A program made the translations under genes and the position numbers. A stretch of 64,000 bases of DNA from Erwinia typographi (lineage in GTDB: Bacteria; Pseudomonadota; Gammaproteobacteria; Enterobacterales; Enterobacteriaceae): positions 78,799 through 142,798 of the forward strand of contig NZ_JRUQ01000016.1 of NCBI RefSeq assembly GCF_000773975.1, written 5' to 3'. The notes beneath the pieces were generated by a model. That model was not told where the DNA came from. It saw nothing but the letters and a program-made list of their open reading frames with translations, and searched no databases. Positions 26,936-36,694 of the stretch are shown here, piece after piece. Each line of letters opens with the position of its first letter. Positions within the stretch are counted from its first letter, which is position 1.

Positions 26936-27787
26936 TCAGACCTTCAGCGTACCATCGATGACCGTTACCGTCTGTCCACCAATCCACACGCCGTCCGCTG
27001 CGTAAGTGACGCTCAGTCTTCCCGCACGCTGCATCGCCGTACCCTGACGCACCCGGTAGTCCAACTCCACGCCCTGTGCCTGAAGGTAGCGGGCCAGGCA
27101 GGCGTTGGCGCTGCCGGTAACCGGGTCTTCGCAGAATGAGCCTTGTTCCACCAGCAGGCCACGCACTTCGTACTGTTCTTCCACCCCGTCCAGCGGCCCG
27201 AAAGGCATCACGCCATTTACCTGCGCCTTATGCAACAGCCTTTCGAACTCCACGATATTGGGTTTAATCGCCAGCACCGCCTCGGCCGATTGCATGGGCA
27301 CCAGCAGCCAGCGAATGCCCATATCAGCCACCATCACCGGCAGCGCGGTTTCCAGCGCATCGCTGTTCAGCGCGCTACTAAGAGGCGCATCGTTGAACCC
27401 GGTCAGCGTGGCTTCCGGCGCGGAAAAAGCCAGCGCGCCGTCGGCGGCAATTTTAATTACCACCAGCCCAAGCCCGCACTCCTGCACGATCCGGCCAGCA
27501 TGTTTTAACGCCACGCCAGCTTCAAGCAGCGCGTGAGCCGTGCCAAGCGTAGGATGACCGGCGAAGGGCAGCTCTAAATCGGGCGTGAAGATTCGTACCC
27601 GGTAGTCGGCATCCGGGTTTTCTGCGGGTAACACGAAGGTGGTTTCGGACAGGTTAGTCCAGCGGGCGATAGCCTTCATCTGCTCATCGCTCAGGCCGTT
27701 GGCCTCAAGGATCACCGCCAGCGGGTTACCGTTAAGGGGCGAAGAGGTAAAGACATCAACCTGTTTAAATGCGCGCAATAGTGTCAT
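26936..27787 (-). CDS. PhzF-family isomerase-like protein
   Basis: A 283-residue member of the PhzF/YddE family (diaminopimelate-epimerase-like fold). Motifs: FKQVDVFTSSPLNGNPLAVI at the N-terminus, NLSETTFVLP with the conserved Glu near 48, FTPDLELPFAGHPTLGTAHA near 67-86, and FCEDPVTGSANACLARYL near 216. No phenazine genes are nearby, so the role is not phenazine synthesis; small-molecule isomerisation is the only safe statement. It converges on the SDR gene. Confidence 0.9.
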   Translation of the reverse strand: MTLLRAFKQVDVFTSSPLNGNPLAVILEANGLSDEQMKAIARWTNLSETTFVLPAENPDADYRVRIFTPDLELPFAGHPTLGTAHALLEAGVALKHAGRIVQECGLGLVVIKIAADGALAFSAPEATLTGFNDAPLSSALNSDALETALPVMVADMGIRWLLVPMQSAEAVLAIKPNIVEFERLLHKAQVNGVMPFGPLDGVEEQYEVRGLLVEQGSFCEDPVTGSANACLARYLQAQGVELDYRVRQGTAMQRAGRLSVTYAADGVWIGGQTVTVIDGTLKV

Positions 27788-27924
27788 CGCTTACGTCCTT
27801 ATGGTTGGAATACTGCCAGCGTACCAGGAAATCTGCCCGGCGGAGCTGCTGGCAGTCACAATGTTAAGGCAACAAGGGCGCAAGCCTGTGATGCTTCAGC
27901 ATCGTCTGTCGTGCTGTCTGTTGT

Positions 27925-28323
27925 TCACCTTATCTGAAAGCGTTTCCTGGCTTCTTCGGTAACAGGCGTAAACAGGCTGACAAGCGTCCCTTCAGGATCC
28001 CGGAACTGAGCCGCCATATTACCCCAAGGCAGCATTCGTGGTTCGTGAACGATGTCCACTTTATCTTTAAGCCTCTCGTATTCCTGCTCCACATTATCAA
28101 CAAGAAACTCAAGGATGGCGGTACGGTTTGCCCCCGGCTCCGCGCTGCCCGCTTTGAACAGCGCAACGGTTTCAACACTTCCGACAGCGACAGTCGCCAC
28201 CGGCGTGGCTATCTCGGCAAAAACCGGTGCCAGCCATGTTGCCTTAACTTGCAGAACCAGTTCATAAAAACTGACGACCATTTTCACATCACGGGCAATC
28301 AATCGGGTAGACATGAATTTCAT
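27925..28323 (-). CDS. VOC (glyoxalase/bleomycin-resistance) family protein
   Basis: A 132-residue vicinal-oxygen-chelate protein with the paired beta-alpha-beta-beta-beta modules: MSTRLIARDVKMVVSFYELVL near the N-terminus and FLVDNVEQEYERLK...AAQFRDPEGTLVSLFTP at the C-terminus. Metal-ligand positions are incompletely clear. It lies 72 bases after the EthD-domain gene on the same strand and is probably co-transcribed with it. Confidence 0.85.
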   Translation of the reverse strand: MKFMSTRLIARDVKMVVSFYELVLQVKATWLAPVFAEIATPVATVAVGSVETVALFKAGSAEPGANRTAILEFLVDNVEQEYERLKDKVDIVHEPRMLPWGNMAAQFRDPEGTLVSLFTPVTEEARKRFQIR

Positions 28324-28395
28324 AAAAAAACTCCTTCACCGGACGAAGATGTCGCCTGGTTTGTTTAATAGCGTTGGACATACAAGTACGAGCTT

Positions 28396-29070
28396 TCAGA
28401 TGAAACGCTCTGCCTGAAATAATCCCGTATAGCCGCCCTGACCGCAGGACTGTAACCTGTGCCAGGCCTCCGGATTGCTGGAAACGCCCTGTTCGAAATC
28501 GCTGACCGTTGGCCACCACAGCTGGCGGATAAATGTAATGGTATTATCATCCGGCAGCGGGTGTAATCCCGCATCCGGTATGGCCAGGACATGCCGGAGC
28601 GCATTCACACTCTCACTCAGTTCAGACTCATCTTCGTGCCTTAGAAATGTAGCATTTTGTCCTTTAACAACCTGAATGAGTTTAACTGAAATTGGCTGCT
28701 TTGATTCCCGCCAGGGCCAGCCGGCTTCGGTGTGCTGGCCGGACTGAAGTACCTCTTCACGCATGAATCCAAGACCGGTATTTTCGACAAAGTTAGGCTC
28801 ATCAGGCCTGAGATAATTCAGATAGGCGGGATCGGATGACAGGCCGGAAATATCGTGCGCATTCTCAAAGCCCACTTCAACAATCCCGTCCAGCGACTGC
28901 TGACCTGCGTCGATAAAAGGTGTGTCAATACGGTGACATTGGATATAGCTGGTAATATTGGCAATACCGCGTCCCCATGTTCCATGCGGGTGACGCCAGT
29001 GGTCATGGAAAAAACGCTTCTCAACGTGAGGCAGGCTGCGAATAGTCACAAACATTTTAATGGCACTCAT
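28396..29070 (-). CDS. EthD domain-containing protein
   Basis: A 224-residue cytosolic protein with two ferredoxin-like dimeric alpha+beta barrel repeats of the EthD type. The first starts IKMFVTIRSLPHVEKRFFHDHWRHPHG and the second ISVKLIQVVKGQ. The ATG at 29070 is chosen because GGGAGAA lies 5 bases before it. Catalytic function in this family is poorly defined. It is divergent from a TetR gene with a palindrome between, so it is probably a TetR-controlled detoxification or catabolic gene together with the VOC gene. Confidence 0.75.
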   Translation of the reverse strand: MSAIKMFVTIRSLPHVEKRFFHDHWRHPHGTWGRGIANITSYIQCHRIDTPFIDAGQQSLDGIVEVGFENAHDISGLSSDPAYLNYLRPDEPNFVENTGLGFMREEVLQSGQHTEAGWPWRESKQPISVKLIQVVKGQNATFLRHEDESELSESVNALRHVLAIPDAGLHPLPDDNTITFIRQLWWPTVSDFEQGVSSNPEAWHRLQSCGQGGYTGLFQAERFI

Positions 29071-29180
29071 TATTTTTCTCCCGTTGAGACACAAATACTT
29101 TGGTTCCCATCAATACATTTGCTGCGCGACAAATGCGGTAATTCAGCATTTACTGGCTGTTTATAACAATATAAACTAAC

Positions 29181-29195
29181 TGTCATAGACTGACA
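29181..29195. promoter_or_regulatory. Palindromic operator between EthD and TetR genes
   Basis: TGTCA-TAGAC-TGACA is a perfect 5+5 palindrome in the divergent interval, 16 bases before the chosen TetR start. Its size and place fit a TetR-family operator; binding is inferred. Confidence 0.5.
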
Positions 29196-29210
29196 ATGTG
29201 GAAAATAACT

Positions 29211-29777
29211 ATGGTACGTAAAGCTGAAAACGCCCGGGAACGCTTTGGACGGGCAGCCCTCCAGCTTTTCCAGCAACAGGGTTATGCCGGGACGACCGTA
29301 TCGCAAATAGCCTCTGCCGCAGGCCTGACGGAAAGAACCTTTTTTCGCTATTTCGTCGATAAGCCGGAAGTGCTGTTCTGGCATTCAGAAGAGATCCAGT
29401 CAGGTGTGGTGAGGGCCATTCATGCTGCTGGTGAAGGTAATCCACTGGACATAGCGCTGGCGGCACTGCAAACCATCGGCGAATTTTTTGACGGGAATCG
29501 TGCGGAGGTGGCTATCCGACATGCCATCATTGACGCAACGGTTGAGTTTCAGGAAAGGGAACTGATGAAAATGTATCAGCTGGCGGAAGCCATCTCTCTG
29601 GTACTGACGGAGCGGGGCGCCAGCAGCTCTCAGGCCAGAATGACGGCCAGTATCAGTGTGACACTCTGGCGACTTGCAATTAATGATTGGCTGGTGGCGA
29701 AAGTGGACTGCGCATTTTCACTGACGCTCATGCACACCAGAGCCGCGCTGGAAGAAATAATCATCACCGATCGTTAA
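29211..29777 (+). CDS. TetR/AcrR-family transcriptional regulator
   Basis: A 188-residue regulator. The N-terminal helix-turn-helix runs from about 7 to 50 (ARERFGRAALQLFQQQGYAG, TVSQIASAAGLTERTFFRYF); the helical ligand domain follows. Start chosen at ATG 29211 with GGAAA 8 bases upstream; ATG 29196 would add five residues. It is divergent from the EthD-VOC pair and probably represses it through the palindrome just upstream. Confidence 0.88.
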   Translation: MVRKAENARERFGRAALQLFQQQGYAGTTVSQIASAAGLTERTFFRYFVDKPEVLFWHSEEIQSGVVRAIHAAGEGNPLDIALAALQTIGEFFDGNRAEVAIRHAIIDATVEFQERELMKMYQLAEAISLVLTERGASSSQARMTASISVTLWRLAINDWLVAKVDCAFSLTLMHTRAALEEIIITDR

Positions 29778-29808
29778 CGGACGGCAGAAATAGTTACCAG
29801 GGCATGAT

Positions 29809-29937
29809 ATGAAAATAATGGTTACCAGTGCTCCGGGTTATATTCATTCTGCCGGGACGCCTGAGCTACCAACTGGTGGATATACAATTAAAGCAAGGGT
29901 TTACTCATCGATGAAACAACAGGTGGCGCTATGCTGA
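29809..29937 (+). CDS. Possible 42-residue small protein
   Basis: A short open frame, MKIMVTSAPGYIHSAG..., lies between the TetR and YciI-like genes and ends 7 bases inside the latter. It has no good ribosome site and no recognised motif. It may be an upstream coupled reading frame, a remnant, or chance. Confidence 0.2.
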   Translation: MKIMVTSAPGYIHSAGTPELPTGGYTIKARVYSSMKQQVALC

Positions 29938-30260
29938 CCCCGAATGCTTTGCTCAAAATGGTTTCACTAAAGACTTGTTATATCATGCTCCGCTCGGTGG
30001 TTGTGCCAGCGCGAATACACGAGGCAATGGATGATCATCATCGCTGGCTCTACCAACTTGAAAGCGAAGGAAAAATTATTTTATCGGGGCCAACATTCCT
30101 TCAGGATGAATCCCCGGATGCCGGGGTTACCCTGTTTGTTGCAAAAGATTTTGAACACGCCGAAGCGCTGGCGGTACGAGACCCACTAGTGACGTCGGGA
30201 GCTGTCACATTTCAAATCAGGCGATGGGAACTTAAAGAAGGAATCCTTCTTGCTAAATAA
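29931..30260 (+). CDS. YciI-like (YCII-related) protein
   Basis: A 109-residue protein with the YciI-type dimeric alpha+beta barrel pattern: MLRSVVVPARIHEAMDDHHRWL, LESEGKIILSGPTF, then DPLVTSGAVTFQIRRWEL. Usual members are 90-100 residues, so the first 18 residues may be an over-long start; AGGTGG precedes the ATG at 29931, which supports it. Members of this family occur beside EthD/VOC enzymes in catabolic clusters; here the substrate is unknown. Confidence 0.7.
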   Translation: MLTPNALLKMVSLKTCYIMLRSVVVPARIHEAMDDHHRWLYQLESEGKIILSGPTFLQDESPDAGVTLFVAKDFEHAEALAVRDPLVTSGAVTFQIRRWELKEGILLAK

Positions 30261-30421
30261 GCGGTAGTATCATTGCTGGCCTTCATAGCTAACCAAAGTC
30301 TTCTGCCCCTCAGTGCCGGTAAAGTACTGGAGATGCGGCGTGTCTGGGAAAGACTGTGTTCTCAGCCTGACCGTATCAGGGGTATTAATAGCCAAAACCT
30401 GAACAAAAAAGTGGCGGAACT

Positions 30422-31045
30422 ATGCTGAAAATACTGGGACGAGCCTCGTCAATCAACGTCCGCAAAGTGCTCTGGGTTTGTGAAGAACTGGGTATTACCT
30501 ATCGTCGTGAAGACTGGGGCGAAGGATTCAAGTCTCCCCAGGAAGCCGCCTTTAAGAGCATGAATCCTAACGCCATGATCCCCGTTATCCAGGAAGGGGA
30601 GTTTATTTTGTGGGAGTCCAACGCCATTATTCGCTATCTGGCTAATGCCTGGGGCGGCGGCTGGCTGTATCCTGAGGAGCCCCGCGCCCGCGCCCCGGTC
30701 GATCAGTGGATTGACTGGCAGGCTACCGAACTGAATACCTCCTGGCGCTATGCGTTTATGTCGCTGGTTCGCCAGTCCCCGGCGCATCAGGATCCCCGCC
30801 TGCTGGCGGCGGCCTGTAAAGGCTGGGCGCACACCATGAGCATTCTTAATGGTCAGCTGGAGCGAACCGGTGCCTATGTCGCGGGCAGCGCATTCTCCCT
30901 GGCGGACGTGCCGGTGGGGCTGTCGGTCAACCGCTGGTATGAGACGCCGCTGGAACATCCTGACCTGCCCGCGGTTCGCGCTTACTATGAGCGGCTGACC
31001 GGGCGTAAAGGTTATGCCACCTGGGGACGCAACGGTACGCCTTAA
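30422..31045 (+). CDS. Glutathione S-transferase family protein
   Basis: A 207-residue GST: thioredoxin-like domain (1-80) with RASSINVRKVLWVCEEL, the cis-proline region MNPNAMIPVIQ, and the glutathione gamma-glutamyl site WESNAIIRYLA, then an all-helical C-terminal domain (about 87-207) with FSLADVPVGLSVNRW. A serine-type active site near residue 10 is likely. It converges with the MocR gene (2 bases between stops). Confidence 0.88.
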   Translation: MLKILGRASSINVRKVLWVCEELGITYRREDWGEGFKSPQEAAFKSMNPNAMIPVIQEGEFILWESNAIIRYLANAWGGGWLYPEEPRARAPVDQWIDWQATELNTSWRYAFMSLVRQSPAHQDPRLLAAACKGWAHTMSILNGQLERTGAYVAGSAFSLADVPVGLSVNRWYETPLEHPDLPAVRAYYERLTGRKGYATWGRNGTP

Positions 31046-31047
31046 CC

Positions 31048-32505
31048 TCACATTATACCCGCGTCGAGCCCGCTGAGTTCGCAGGCCAGCGCTCCGGTTC
31101 GCTTGAGCGCCCAGGTGTAGCGTTCGTCAAAGGGATAGCAGCAGGAGAGGCGCAGCGCGCTGTTGCCGCGTTCGCTCAGGGTATAAAGCGCTCCCGGCGT
31201 CAGGCAAATCTTCTCCTGAAGCAGCCGCTGAAACAGCTCTACGGTATCCACCGCGGTCGGCAGCTCGACCCAGAAAACAAACCCCCCGCTGGGCTGCGTA
31301 GCCTGCGTTCCCTGTGGAAAGTGGCGGGCGATCAGGCCGCGCGCCTCATCCAGCTGTGCGGCATAGCGGCGGCGCAGCGTGCGCAGGTGATGGTCGTAGC
31401 CGCCAGACGCCAGAAAATGCCCCAGCGTTTCCGAAAGCAGGCGTGATTCGGCCAGCGAGGAGACTGATTTGAGCCTCGCCAGCTCTTCACTGAAGCGCCC
31501 GGCAGCAATCCAGCCGATATGGAAATCCGGCGCCACCGTTTTGGTAAAGCTGGCGCAGTGCAACACCCAGCCTTCGCTATCGAACGCTTTAACCGCAGGG
31601 GAGAGCGGCCAGCAGAACTGTAGCTCGCCGTAGAGCCCGTCCTCAATCAGCGGAACCTTGTGTTGATTAACCAGCTTCGCCAGGCGTTTTTTATCTTCCA
31701 GCTTCATGCTGCAACCCAGCGGATTCTGCACGTTAGGCATGGCGATCAGCGCCTGCAAGCGTTTCTCTCTCAGCAGCAGTTCCAGCGCATCCAGCGAAAG
31801 CCCGTGCTGGGGATCGGTTGGGATTTCCAGCACCTTCAGCCCGAGGCTAGCCAGCAGAGGGAAGAGATAAAAATAGGTTGGCGTCTCGACCCCTACGCAG
31901 TCACCTGGCTTTGTCACGGCCCGCAGCGCCAGCTGGAGCGCCTCCATACAGCCATGCGTCAGGGTAATGTCTTCGGCCGTCAGCGCCATGCCCAAATCCA
32001 TTGAACGCCTGGCGATTTCTCGCCTTAGCCGCTGGCTACCCGGCGGCAGAGCATAACGGCCAATCAGCTCCGGCTCTCTTCGTAGCAGCGAAGCCATAAT
32101 GCGGCTGATCTTAGCGGTAGGAAAGAAGTCGCTGTTTTGCGGGCAGGCCAGCGAGATATTGGTATAGTCTGCGTGGTTCTGCGCGGCAAAAACGGCCTCG
32201 ATCAGTTCCAGCTTTTCACTGCCCGGCGAGCGGACTTTCGCCTGTCGGTCGCCGCTGATTTTGACCGAGGGAAGCTGTCCGCGCACATAATAGCCCGACT
32301 GCGGTCGTGCTTCGATCAGGCCGCGATCTTCAAGGATTCGGTAAGCCGTCAACACCGTATTGATGCTGAGCTGGTGGCTGCTGGCGCAGCGGCGTATAGC
32401 CGGCAGGCGGCTGCCGGGCAGGAAAGTGCCGTTGTGAATAGCCTCCGCCAGCGATTCGGCCAGCCGGTGATAGAGCGTACTTTCCTGAGCGTCAATGATG
32501 GACAC
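31048..32505 (-). CDS. MocR-type (GntR/aminotransferase) regulator
   Basis: A 485-residue MocR regulator. The GntR winged helix is at about 8-75 (LAESLAEAIHNGTFLPGSRLP, SINTVLTAYRILEDRGLI). The rest is a fold-type I aminotransferase domain with the PLP lysine in SFTKTVAPDFHIGW near residue 315. It is divergent from the LysE exporter gene (135 bases between starts), a usual pairing in which the regulator senses an amino acid or PLP-adduct and controls export. Confidence 0.9.
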   Translation of the reverse strand: MSIIDAQESTLYHRLAESLAEAIHNGTFLPGSRLPAIRRCASSHQLSINTVLTAYRILEDRGLIEARPQSGYYVRGQLPSVKISGDRQAKVRSPGSEKLELIEAVFAAQNHADYTNISLACPQNSDFFPTAKISRIMASLLRREPELIGRYALPPGSQRLRREIARRSMDLGMALTAEDITLTHGCMEALQLALRAVTKPGDCVGVETPTYFYLFPLLASLGLKVLEIPTDPQHGLSLDALELLLREKRLQALIAMPNVQNPLGCSMKLEDKKRLAKLVNQHKVPLIEDGLYGELQFCWPLSPAVKAFDSEGWVLHCASFTKTVAPDFHIGWIAAGRFSEELARLKSVSSLAESRLLSETLGHFLASGGYDHHLRTLRRRYAAQLDEARGLIARHFPQGTQATQPSGGFVFWVELPTAVDTVELFQRLLQEKICLTPGALYTLSERGNSALRLSCCYPFDERYTWALKRTGALACELSGLDAGIM

Positions 32506-32640
32506 AGTCGCCTGCCTGAGTGATGGGTACAGTTAAAGTGATTGGAGCATTGTACTCATTACAATAGTGTATTTCTGAATCTGTTACCATTACTCCAGCC
32601 GCTCTACCATGGTGTTCTCATTTGTCAGCAGGACACAACC

Positions 32641-33225
32641 ATGCTCGATCCCTCTTTTTTCAGTTATGTCACCGTGATGTCGATTACGCCAGGCCCCAAC
32701 AACCTGATGCTGGCTACCTCTGGCGTCAATTTTGGGCTGCGCCGCACGCTGCCCATGCTGATGGGTATTTTGGTCGGCTGTGCGATCCAGACGGCGATCG
32801 CGGGGCTTCTGCTTGAGGTGCTGCTGGTGTGGATGAGCGCCGTCCGTCTGCCGTTAACCCTGCTCGGAGCCGCCTATCTGTTCTGGCTTTCCTGGAAGAT
32901 TCTCCGCTCCGGCGCGCCTGAGATGAGGGAGAAAGCCCAGCCCATGACGCTGCTGGGCGGCGCGATGTTTCAGGCTATCAACCCGAAAGCCTGGCTGATG
33001 GCAACCAACGTGGCGCTGATGTACACCGTCAACAGCGGTATTCCGGTGGTGATGATCGGTTTTATGGCGCTGAATTTACCCTGCATTCTGATTTGGGCGG
33101 CAATGGGCGATCGGCTGGGCAAACATTTGCAGGTGGCGTGGAAGCTGAATTTATTTAATGCCGTGATGGCTATTTCGCTGGTGATGACTACCTGCTGGAT
33201 GCTGATAGAGGCATTCCGTCAGTAG
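32641..33225 (+). CDS. LysE-family amino acid exporter
   Basis: A 194-residue LysE/RhtB-type exporter with five to six membrane segments. The N-terminal signature is FFSYVTVMSITPGPNNLMLA; a central GGAMFQAINPKAWLM matches the family. The ATG at 32641 is chosen because it gives the normal LysE start and length; upstream in-frame codons lack family similarity. Divergent MocR gene is the likely regulator. Confidence 0.9.
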   Translation: MLDPSFFSYVTVMSITPGPNNLMLATSGVNFGLRRTLPMLMGILVGCAIQTAIAGLLLEVLLVWMSAVRLPLTLLGAAYLFWLSWKILRSGAPEMREKAQPMTLLGGAMFQAINPKAWLMATNVALMYTVNSGIPVVMIGFMALNLPCILIWAAMGDRLGKHLQVAWKLNLFNAVMAISLVMTTCWMLIEAFRQ

Positions 33226-33250
33226 CAAAAAAAGGGCGGAAAGTCCGCCC
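33225..33250 (-). terminator. mqo terminator (usable in both directions)
   Basis: GGGCGGA-AAG-TCCGCCC at 33234-33250. On the minus strand it is followed by seven T, so it ends mqo; it also lies directly after the LysE gene. Confidence 0.85.
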
Positions 33251-33267
33251 TTAGAGTTGGAGCGTTG

Positions 33268-34887
33268 CTACTTGCCGATGACTGCGGCGTCGGCCTCAGA
33301 GGCTTCGTCGTTGGCTGCAGAAGTTGGCGTATAGTCCAGCTGCAGGATACGGCTGGTTTCTGCCATGACTTTCTCCGTAGCGGCCACGTTGCCGTTCAAC
33401 TTCTTGCCGTTAGAGGGGATCAGGGCGGTCAGCTTGGTCTGCCACTCGACCGAACTGAATTTGTCTTCAAAGACTTTCTTCATCAGATCGAGCATGATCG
33501 GCGCAGCGGTGGAGGCACCCGGTGACGCCCCCAGCAGCACAGAGAGGGTGCCATCCTGCGAGGTCACCACTTCGGTGCCCAGCTTCAGCACGCCGCCTTT
33601 TTCCGCATCTTTCTTGATGATCTGTACGCGCTGTCCGGCCTTCACGCGACGCCAGTCTTCCATGCGGGCTGCGGGAAGATAATCCTGTAGCGCTTTAAGC
33701 CGATCGTCATCGGTCAGCATCACCTGGCCGATCAGGTATTTCACCAGATCAAAATTACTCAGGCCTACGTGCAGCATTGGCTTAATGTTTGACGAGGTTA
33801 GCGAGCCAAACATATCCAGCAGCGACCCTTCCTTAAGGAATTTGGTTGAGAAGGTGGCAAAGGGGCCAAACAGCAGCGTTTGCTTACCGTCCAACATGCG
33901 GGTATCCAGATGCGGCACCGACATCGGCGGCGCGCCGACAGAGGCTTTGCCGTAGACCTTCGCCTGGTGACGTTTCACCACATGAGGATTGTCGGTGACC
34001 AGGAATTCGCCGCCCACCGGGAACCCGGCATACGCTTTTGCTTCCGGGATACCCGATTTCTGTAGCAGCGTCAGTCCTGCACCGCCAGCACCGATAAATA
34101 CGTATCTGGCGCACAGGATTTTTTGCTGGCCGTTGTTGTTCAGATCGGCAACCGTAACGCTCCAGCGTCCATCCTCGTTGCGCTTGATGTCGCGCACTTC
34201 ATGCCTGGTTTTCAAGCTGAACCGCGGGCTTTTTTGCAGCGATTCTACCAGCTGATGCGTGATTTCACCGAAGTTCACGTCGGTGCCGGTCAGAATGCGG
34301 GTAGCCGCTACGCGTTCGCCCGCTTCGCGGCCCTCCATCATCAGCGGTATCCATTCCCTGATCTGCTCAGGATCTTCAGAATATTCCATGCCGCGGAACA
34401 GGGTACTTTTCTGCAGGGCCTCATAGCGTTTTTTCAGGAACCCAACGTTGTCTTCGCCCCAGACAAAGCTCATGTGCGGTACGCTGTTGATAAAGCTGCG
34501 CGGGGTATTGAGCATTCCCTTCTGTACCAGGCTGGCCCAGAACTGACGGGAAATCTGGAAGGATTCGTTAATGTCTATGGCTTTGCGGATGTCGATAGAG
34601 CCGTCAGCATCTCCAGGGGTATAGTTCATCTCTGCCAGCGCAGAGTGACCCGTGCCCGCATTATTCCAGCCGTTGGAGCTCTCTTTGGCGATACCGTCGA
34701 GACGCTCAACCATGCCGATGCGCCACGTCGGCTCAAGCTCCTGCAAATAGGTGCCGAGCGTGGCGCTCATGATGCCACCGCCGATCAGTAATACATCGAC
34801 ATCGTGGTGTTCATCTGTGGTCGACGCTGTTTTCGCAAAACCCAGCGTGTTAAAACAGCCAGCCAGGAGTGCAGCTAATTTTCGCAT
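33268..34887 (-). CDS. mqo: Malate:quinone oxidoreductase
   Basis: Mqo oxidises L-malate to oxaloacetate and passes electrons to quinone at the inner membrane, bypassing NAD-linked malate dehydrogenase. The 539-residue FAD enzyme shows [16 protein letters not shown] (dinucleotide fold near 30-45), [20 protein letters not shown], and [17 protein letters not shown]. The C-terminus has about 30 extra polar residues ([14 protein letters not shown]). The N-terminal hydrophobic stretch ([16 protein letters not shown]) resembles a signal or lipobox, but the protein is normally peripheral on the cytosolic side. Confidence 0.95.
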   Translation of the reverse strand: MRKLAALLAGCFNTLGFAKTASTTDEHHDVDVLLIGGGIMSATLGTYLQELEPTWRIGMVERLDGIAKESSNGWNNAGTGHSALAEMNYTPGDADGSIDIRKAIDINESFQISRQFWASLVQKGMLNTPRSFINSVPHMSFVWGEDNVGFLKKRYEALQKSTLFRGMEYSEDPEQIREWIPLMMEGREAGERVAATRILTGTDVNFGEITHQLVESLQKSPRFSLKTRHEVRDIKRNEDGRWSVTVADLNNNGQQKILCARYVFIGAGGAGLTLLQKSGIPEAKAYAGFPVGGEFLVTDNPHVVKRHQAKVYGKASVGAPPMSVPHLDTRMLDGKQTLLFGPFATFSTKFLKEGSLLDMFGSLTSSNIKPMLHVGLSNFDLVKYLIGQVMLTDDDRLKALQDYLPAARMEDWRRVKAGQRVQIIKKDAEKGGVLKLGTEVVTSQDGTLSVLLGASPGASTAAPIMLDLMKKVFEDKFSSVEWQTKLTALIPSNGKKLNGNVAATEKVMAETSRILQLDYTPTSAANDEASEADAAVIGK

Positions 34888-35127
34888 GAGGCGACATCTC
34901 CGTATGTTGAATCATCAACATGTTAAGCAGGAGAAACAGGCACGGCTTCTTGGGAATCCGTTTGCTGTCTCGTAAACCAGAGGTTTCTTTCAGAACAACC
35001 CCACTCAGAATGGCCGTATTACAGCCCGGGAGTGTGTTAGAAATATACCATTGTTACGAGGCAATTAAAAAATTGTTTAAAGATTAAAAATGAGAATGAA
35101 AATTCAAACGAAATTAGTAACATTGAT

Positions 35128-35151
35128 AGCGGGCCGTAATACCGGCCCGCT
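35128..35151. terminator. Hairpin downstream of the aldehyde dehydrogenase gene
   Basis: AGCGGGCCG and CGGCCCGCT form a perfect 9-base stem with a 6-base loop, 23 bases past the stop of the minus-strand gene. There is no strong T run. Confidence 0.4.
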
Positions 35152-35174
35152 CAGGAGGGGGGACAGAACGAGAG

Positions 35175-36593
35175 CTAATTGATTATCAGAGACTTAGGTT
35201 CCAGAAACGCATCGAGACCCCAGCGGCCCATTTCGCGGCCCAAACCGGAGTGCTTAAAACCGCCGAACGGCGCTTTCGGTTCATGAATCAGCGTATTAAT
35301 CAGCACCCGCCCTGATTCAATCTGCCGGGCGACGCGGGTAGCCCTTTCCCTGTCCGCCCCCAGTACTAAAGCGCTCAGCCCGTAATCCGTTTCGTTAGCC
35401 AGCGCGATGGCTTCAGCCTCATCGCGATACGTTATCAGGCTCAGCACCGGACCAAAAATTTCCTCACGAGCAATCGTCATGCTGTTGTTTACGTCGGTAA
35501 ACAGCGTCGGGCGGACATTCCAGCCGCGATCGATCCCTTCCGGGCGACCTTCGCCGCCAGCCAGCAACCGCGCGCCTTCCTCAATGCCGACGCGAATGTA
35601 GCGCTGCACGCGATCCCACTGCTTCTGGCTCACCATTGGCCCGATTTCAGTTTCGCTGGCGCGAGGGTTGCCGGAAACTGTACCGTTAACCGCGCTTGCC
35701 AGCGCCTGCTCACACTCTGCCTTGCGTGAGGCGGGGATAAAAATTCGGCTTCCGGCAATGCAGGCCTGCCCGCTGTTGATAAAACCGGCCTGAATGGCGA
35801 GCGGCGCGGCTTCGGCGAGGTCGGCATCGTCCAGGATCAGGGTGGGGGATTTTCCGCCCAGTTCCAGGGTGATACGTTTGAACGTTTCAGCACCGTTGCG
35901 CAGAATCGCTTTCCCTACGGCGGTTGAACCGGTGAAGGAGATTTTAGCGATATCAGGATGATGGCTGAGGGTTTCACCCACCACGTCGCCTCTCCCGGTG
36001 ACAATATTGAACACGCCAGGCGGCAAACCGGCCTCATGCAGGGCTTCAGTGACAATCTGCGTTTGCAGCGCGCTCATTTCACTCGGCTTTATCACCGCCG
36101 TGCAACCTGCGGCGAGCGCGGTGGCCAGCTTGCTACAGATAAACCCAGCGTCGCTGTTCCACGGGGTGATCAGCCCGGCTACGCCGAGCGGCGTCATGAT
36201 GACGCGAGCCAGCCCAACCTGCTGCTCAAACGGGTAGGCTTCGAGCGTGGCAATGGTCTGGTCAATCACCGCCGCTGGCCAGGCGGCCATCCAGCCAGAG
36301 CGGGCCGCCGGGGCGCCATATTCCAGAATAATGGCCTCCAGCAGATCGGCTTCACGCGCAGCCAGCGCCTGCCGCATGTTTTTCAGCATCGCCAGGCGTT
36401 CAGACCGGGTTGTCCGGGAAAAGGCCGGAAAAGCCGCTTTGGCGGCGGCAATGGCCCGCTGGGTATCCGTCACGTCGGCGAGGCGAACCTGCCCGATGGT
36501 CTCTTCGGTGGCCGGGTTGTACAGATCGAACCACTCCTCGCCGTGAGGCGTGACAAATTCACCGTTGATATAGATGTGGCTGATGCGCTGCAT
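35175..36593 (-). CDS. NAD(P)-dependent aldehyde dehydrogenase
   Basis: A 472-residue aldehyde dehydrogenase. Visible motifs are [15 protein letters not shown] with the catalytic Asn region, [31 protein letters not shown] with the general-base Glu near 250, [15 protein letters not shown] with the nucleophile Cys near 284, and [13 protein letters not shown]. It fits broad-specificity family members acting on small aldehydes; substrate not deducible. A divergent LysR gene starts 101 bases away. Confidence 0.93.
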   Translation of the reverse strand: MQRISHIYINGEFVTPHGEEWFDLYNPATEETIGQVRLADVTDTQRAIAAAKAAFPAFSRTTRSERLAMLKNMRQALAAREADLLEAIILEYGAPAARSGWMAAWPAAVIDQTIATLEAYPFEQQVGLARVIMTPLGVAGLITPWNSDAGFICSKLATALAAGCTAVIKPSEMSALQTQIVTEALHEAGLPPGVFNIVTGRGDVVGETLSHHPDIAKISFTGSTAVGKAILRNGAETFKRITLELGGKSPTLILDDADLAEAAPLAIQAGFINSGQACIAGSRIFIPASRKAECEQALASAVNGTVSGNPRASETEIGPMVSQKQWDRVQRYIRVGIEEGARLLAGGEGRPEGIDRGWNVRPTLFTDVNNSMTIAREEIFGPVLSLITYRDEAEAIALANETDYGLSALVLGADRERATRVARQIESGRVLINTLIHEPKAPFGGFKHSGLGREMGRWGLDAFLEPKSLIIN

Positions 36594-36694
36594 AATTTCT
36601 CTCCAGATAAGGGATGGAGTGAGTATAAGTCGCTGACACCATGCCGATAAGCTGGTATATCCTGCAATGGGTGTACCGATAATCAGGATAATCT

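Noticed and set aside
26936..27787. Phenazine biosynthesis cluster suggested by the PhzF-like gene
   Set aside because: No other phz genes are near; single PhzF/YddE-like proteins are common in enterobacteria.
34123..34791. 222-residue plus-strand frame inside mqo
   Set aside because: It is antisense to a well-conserved enzyme and shows no independent motifs or ribosome site.
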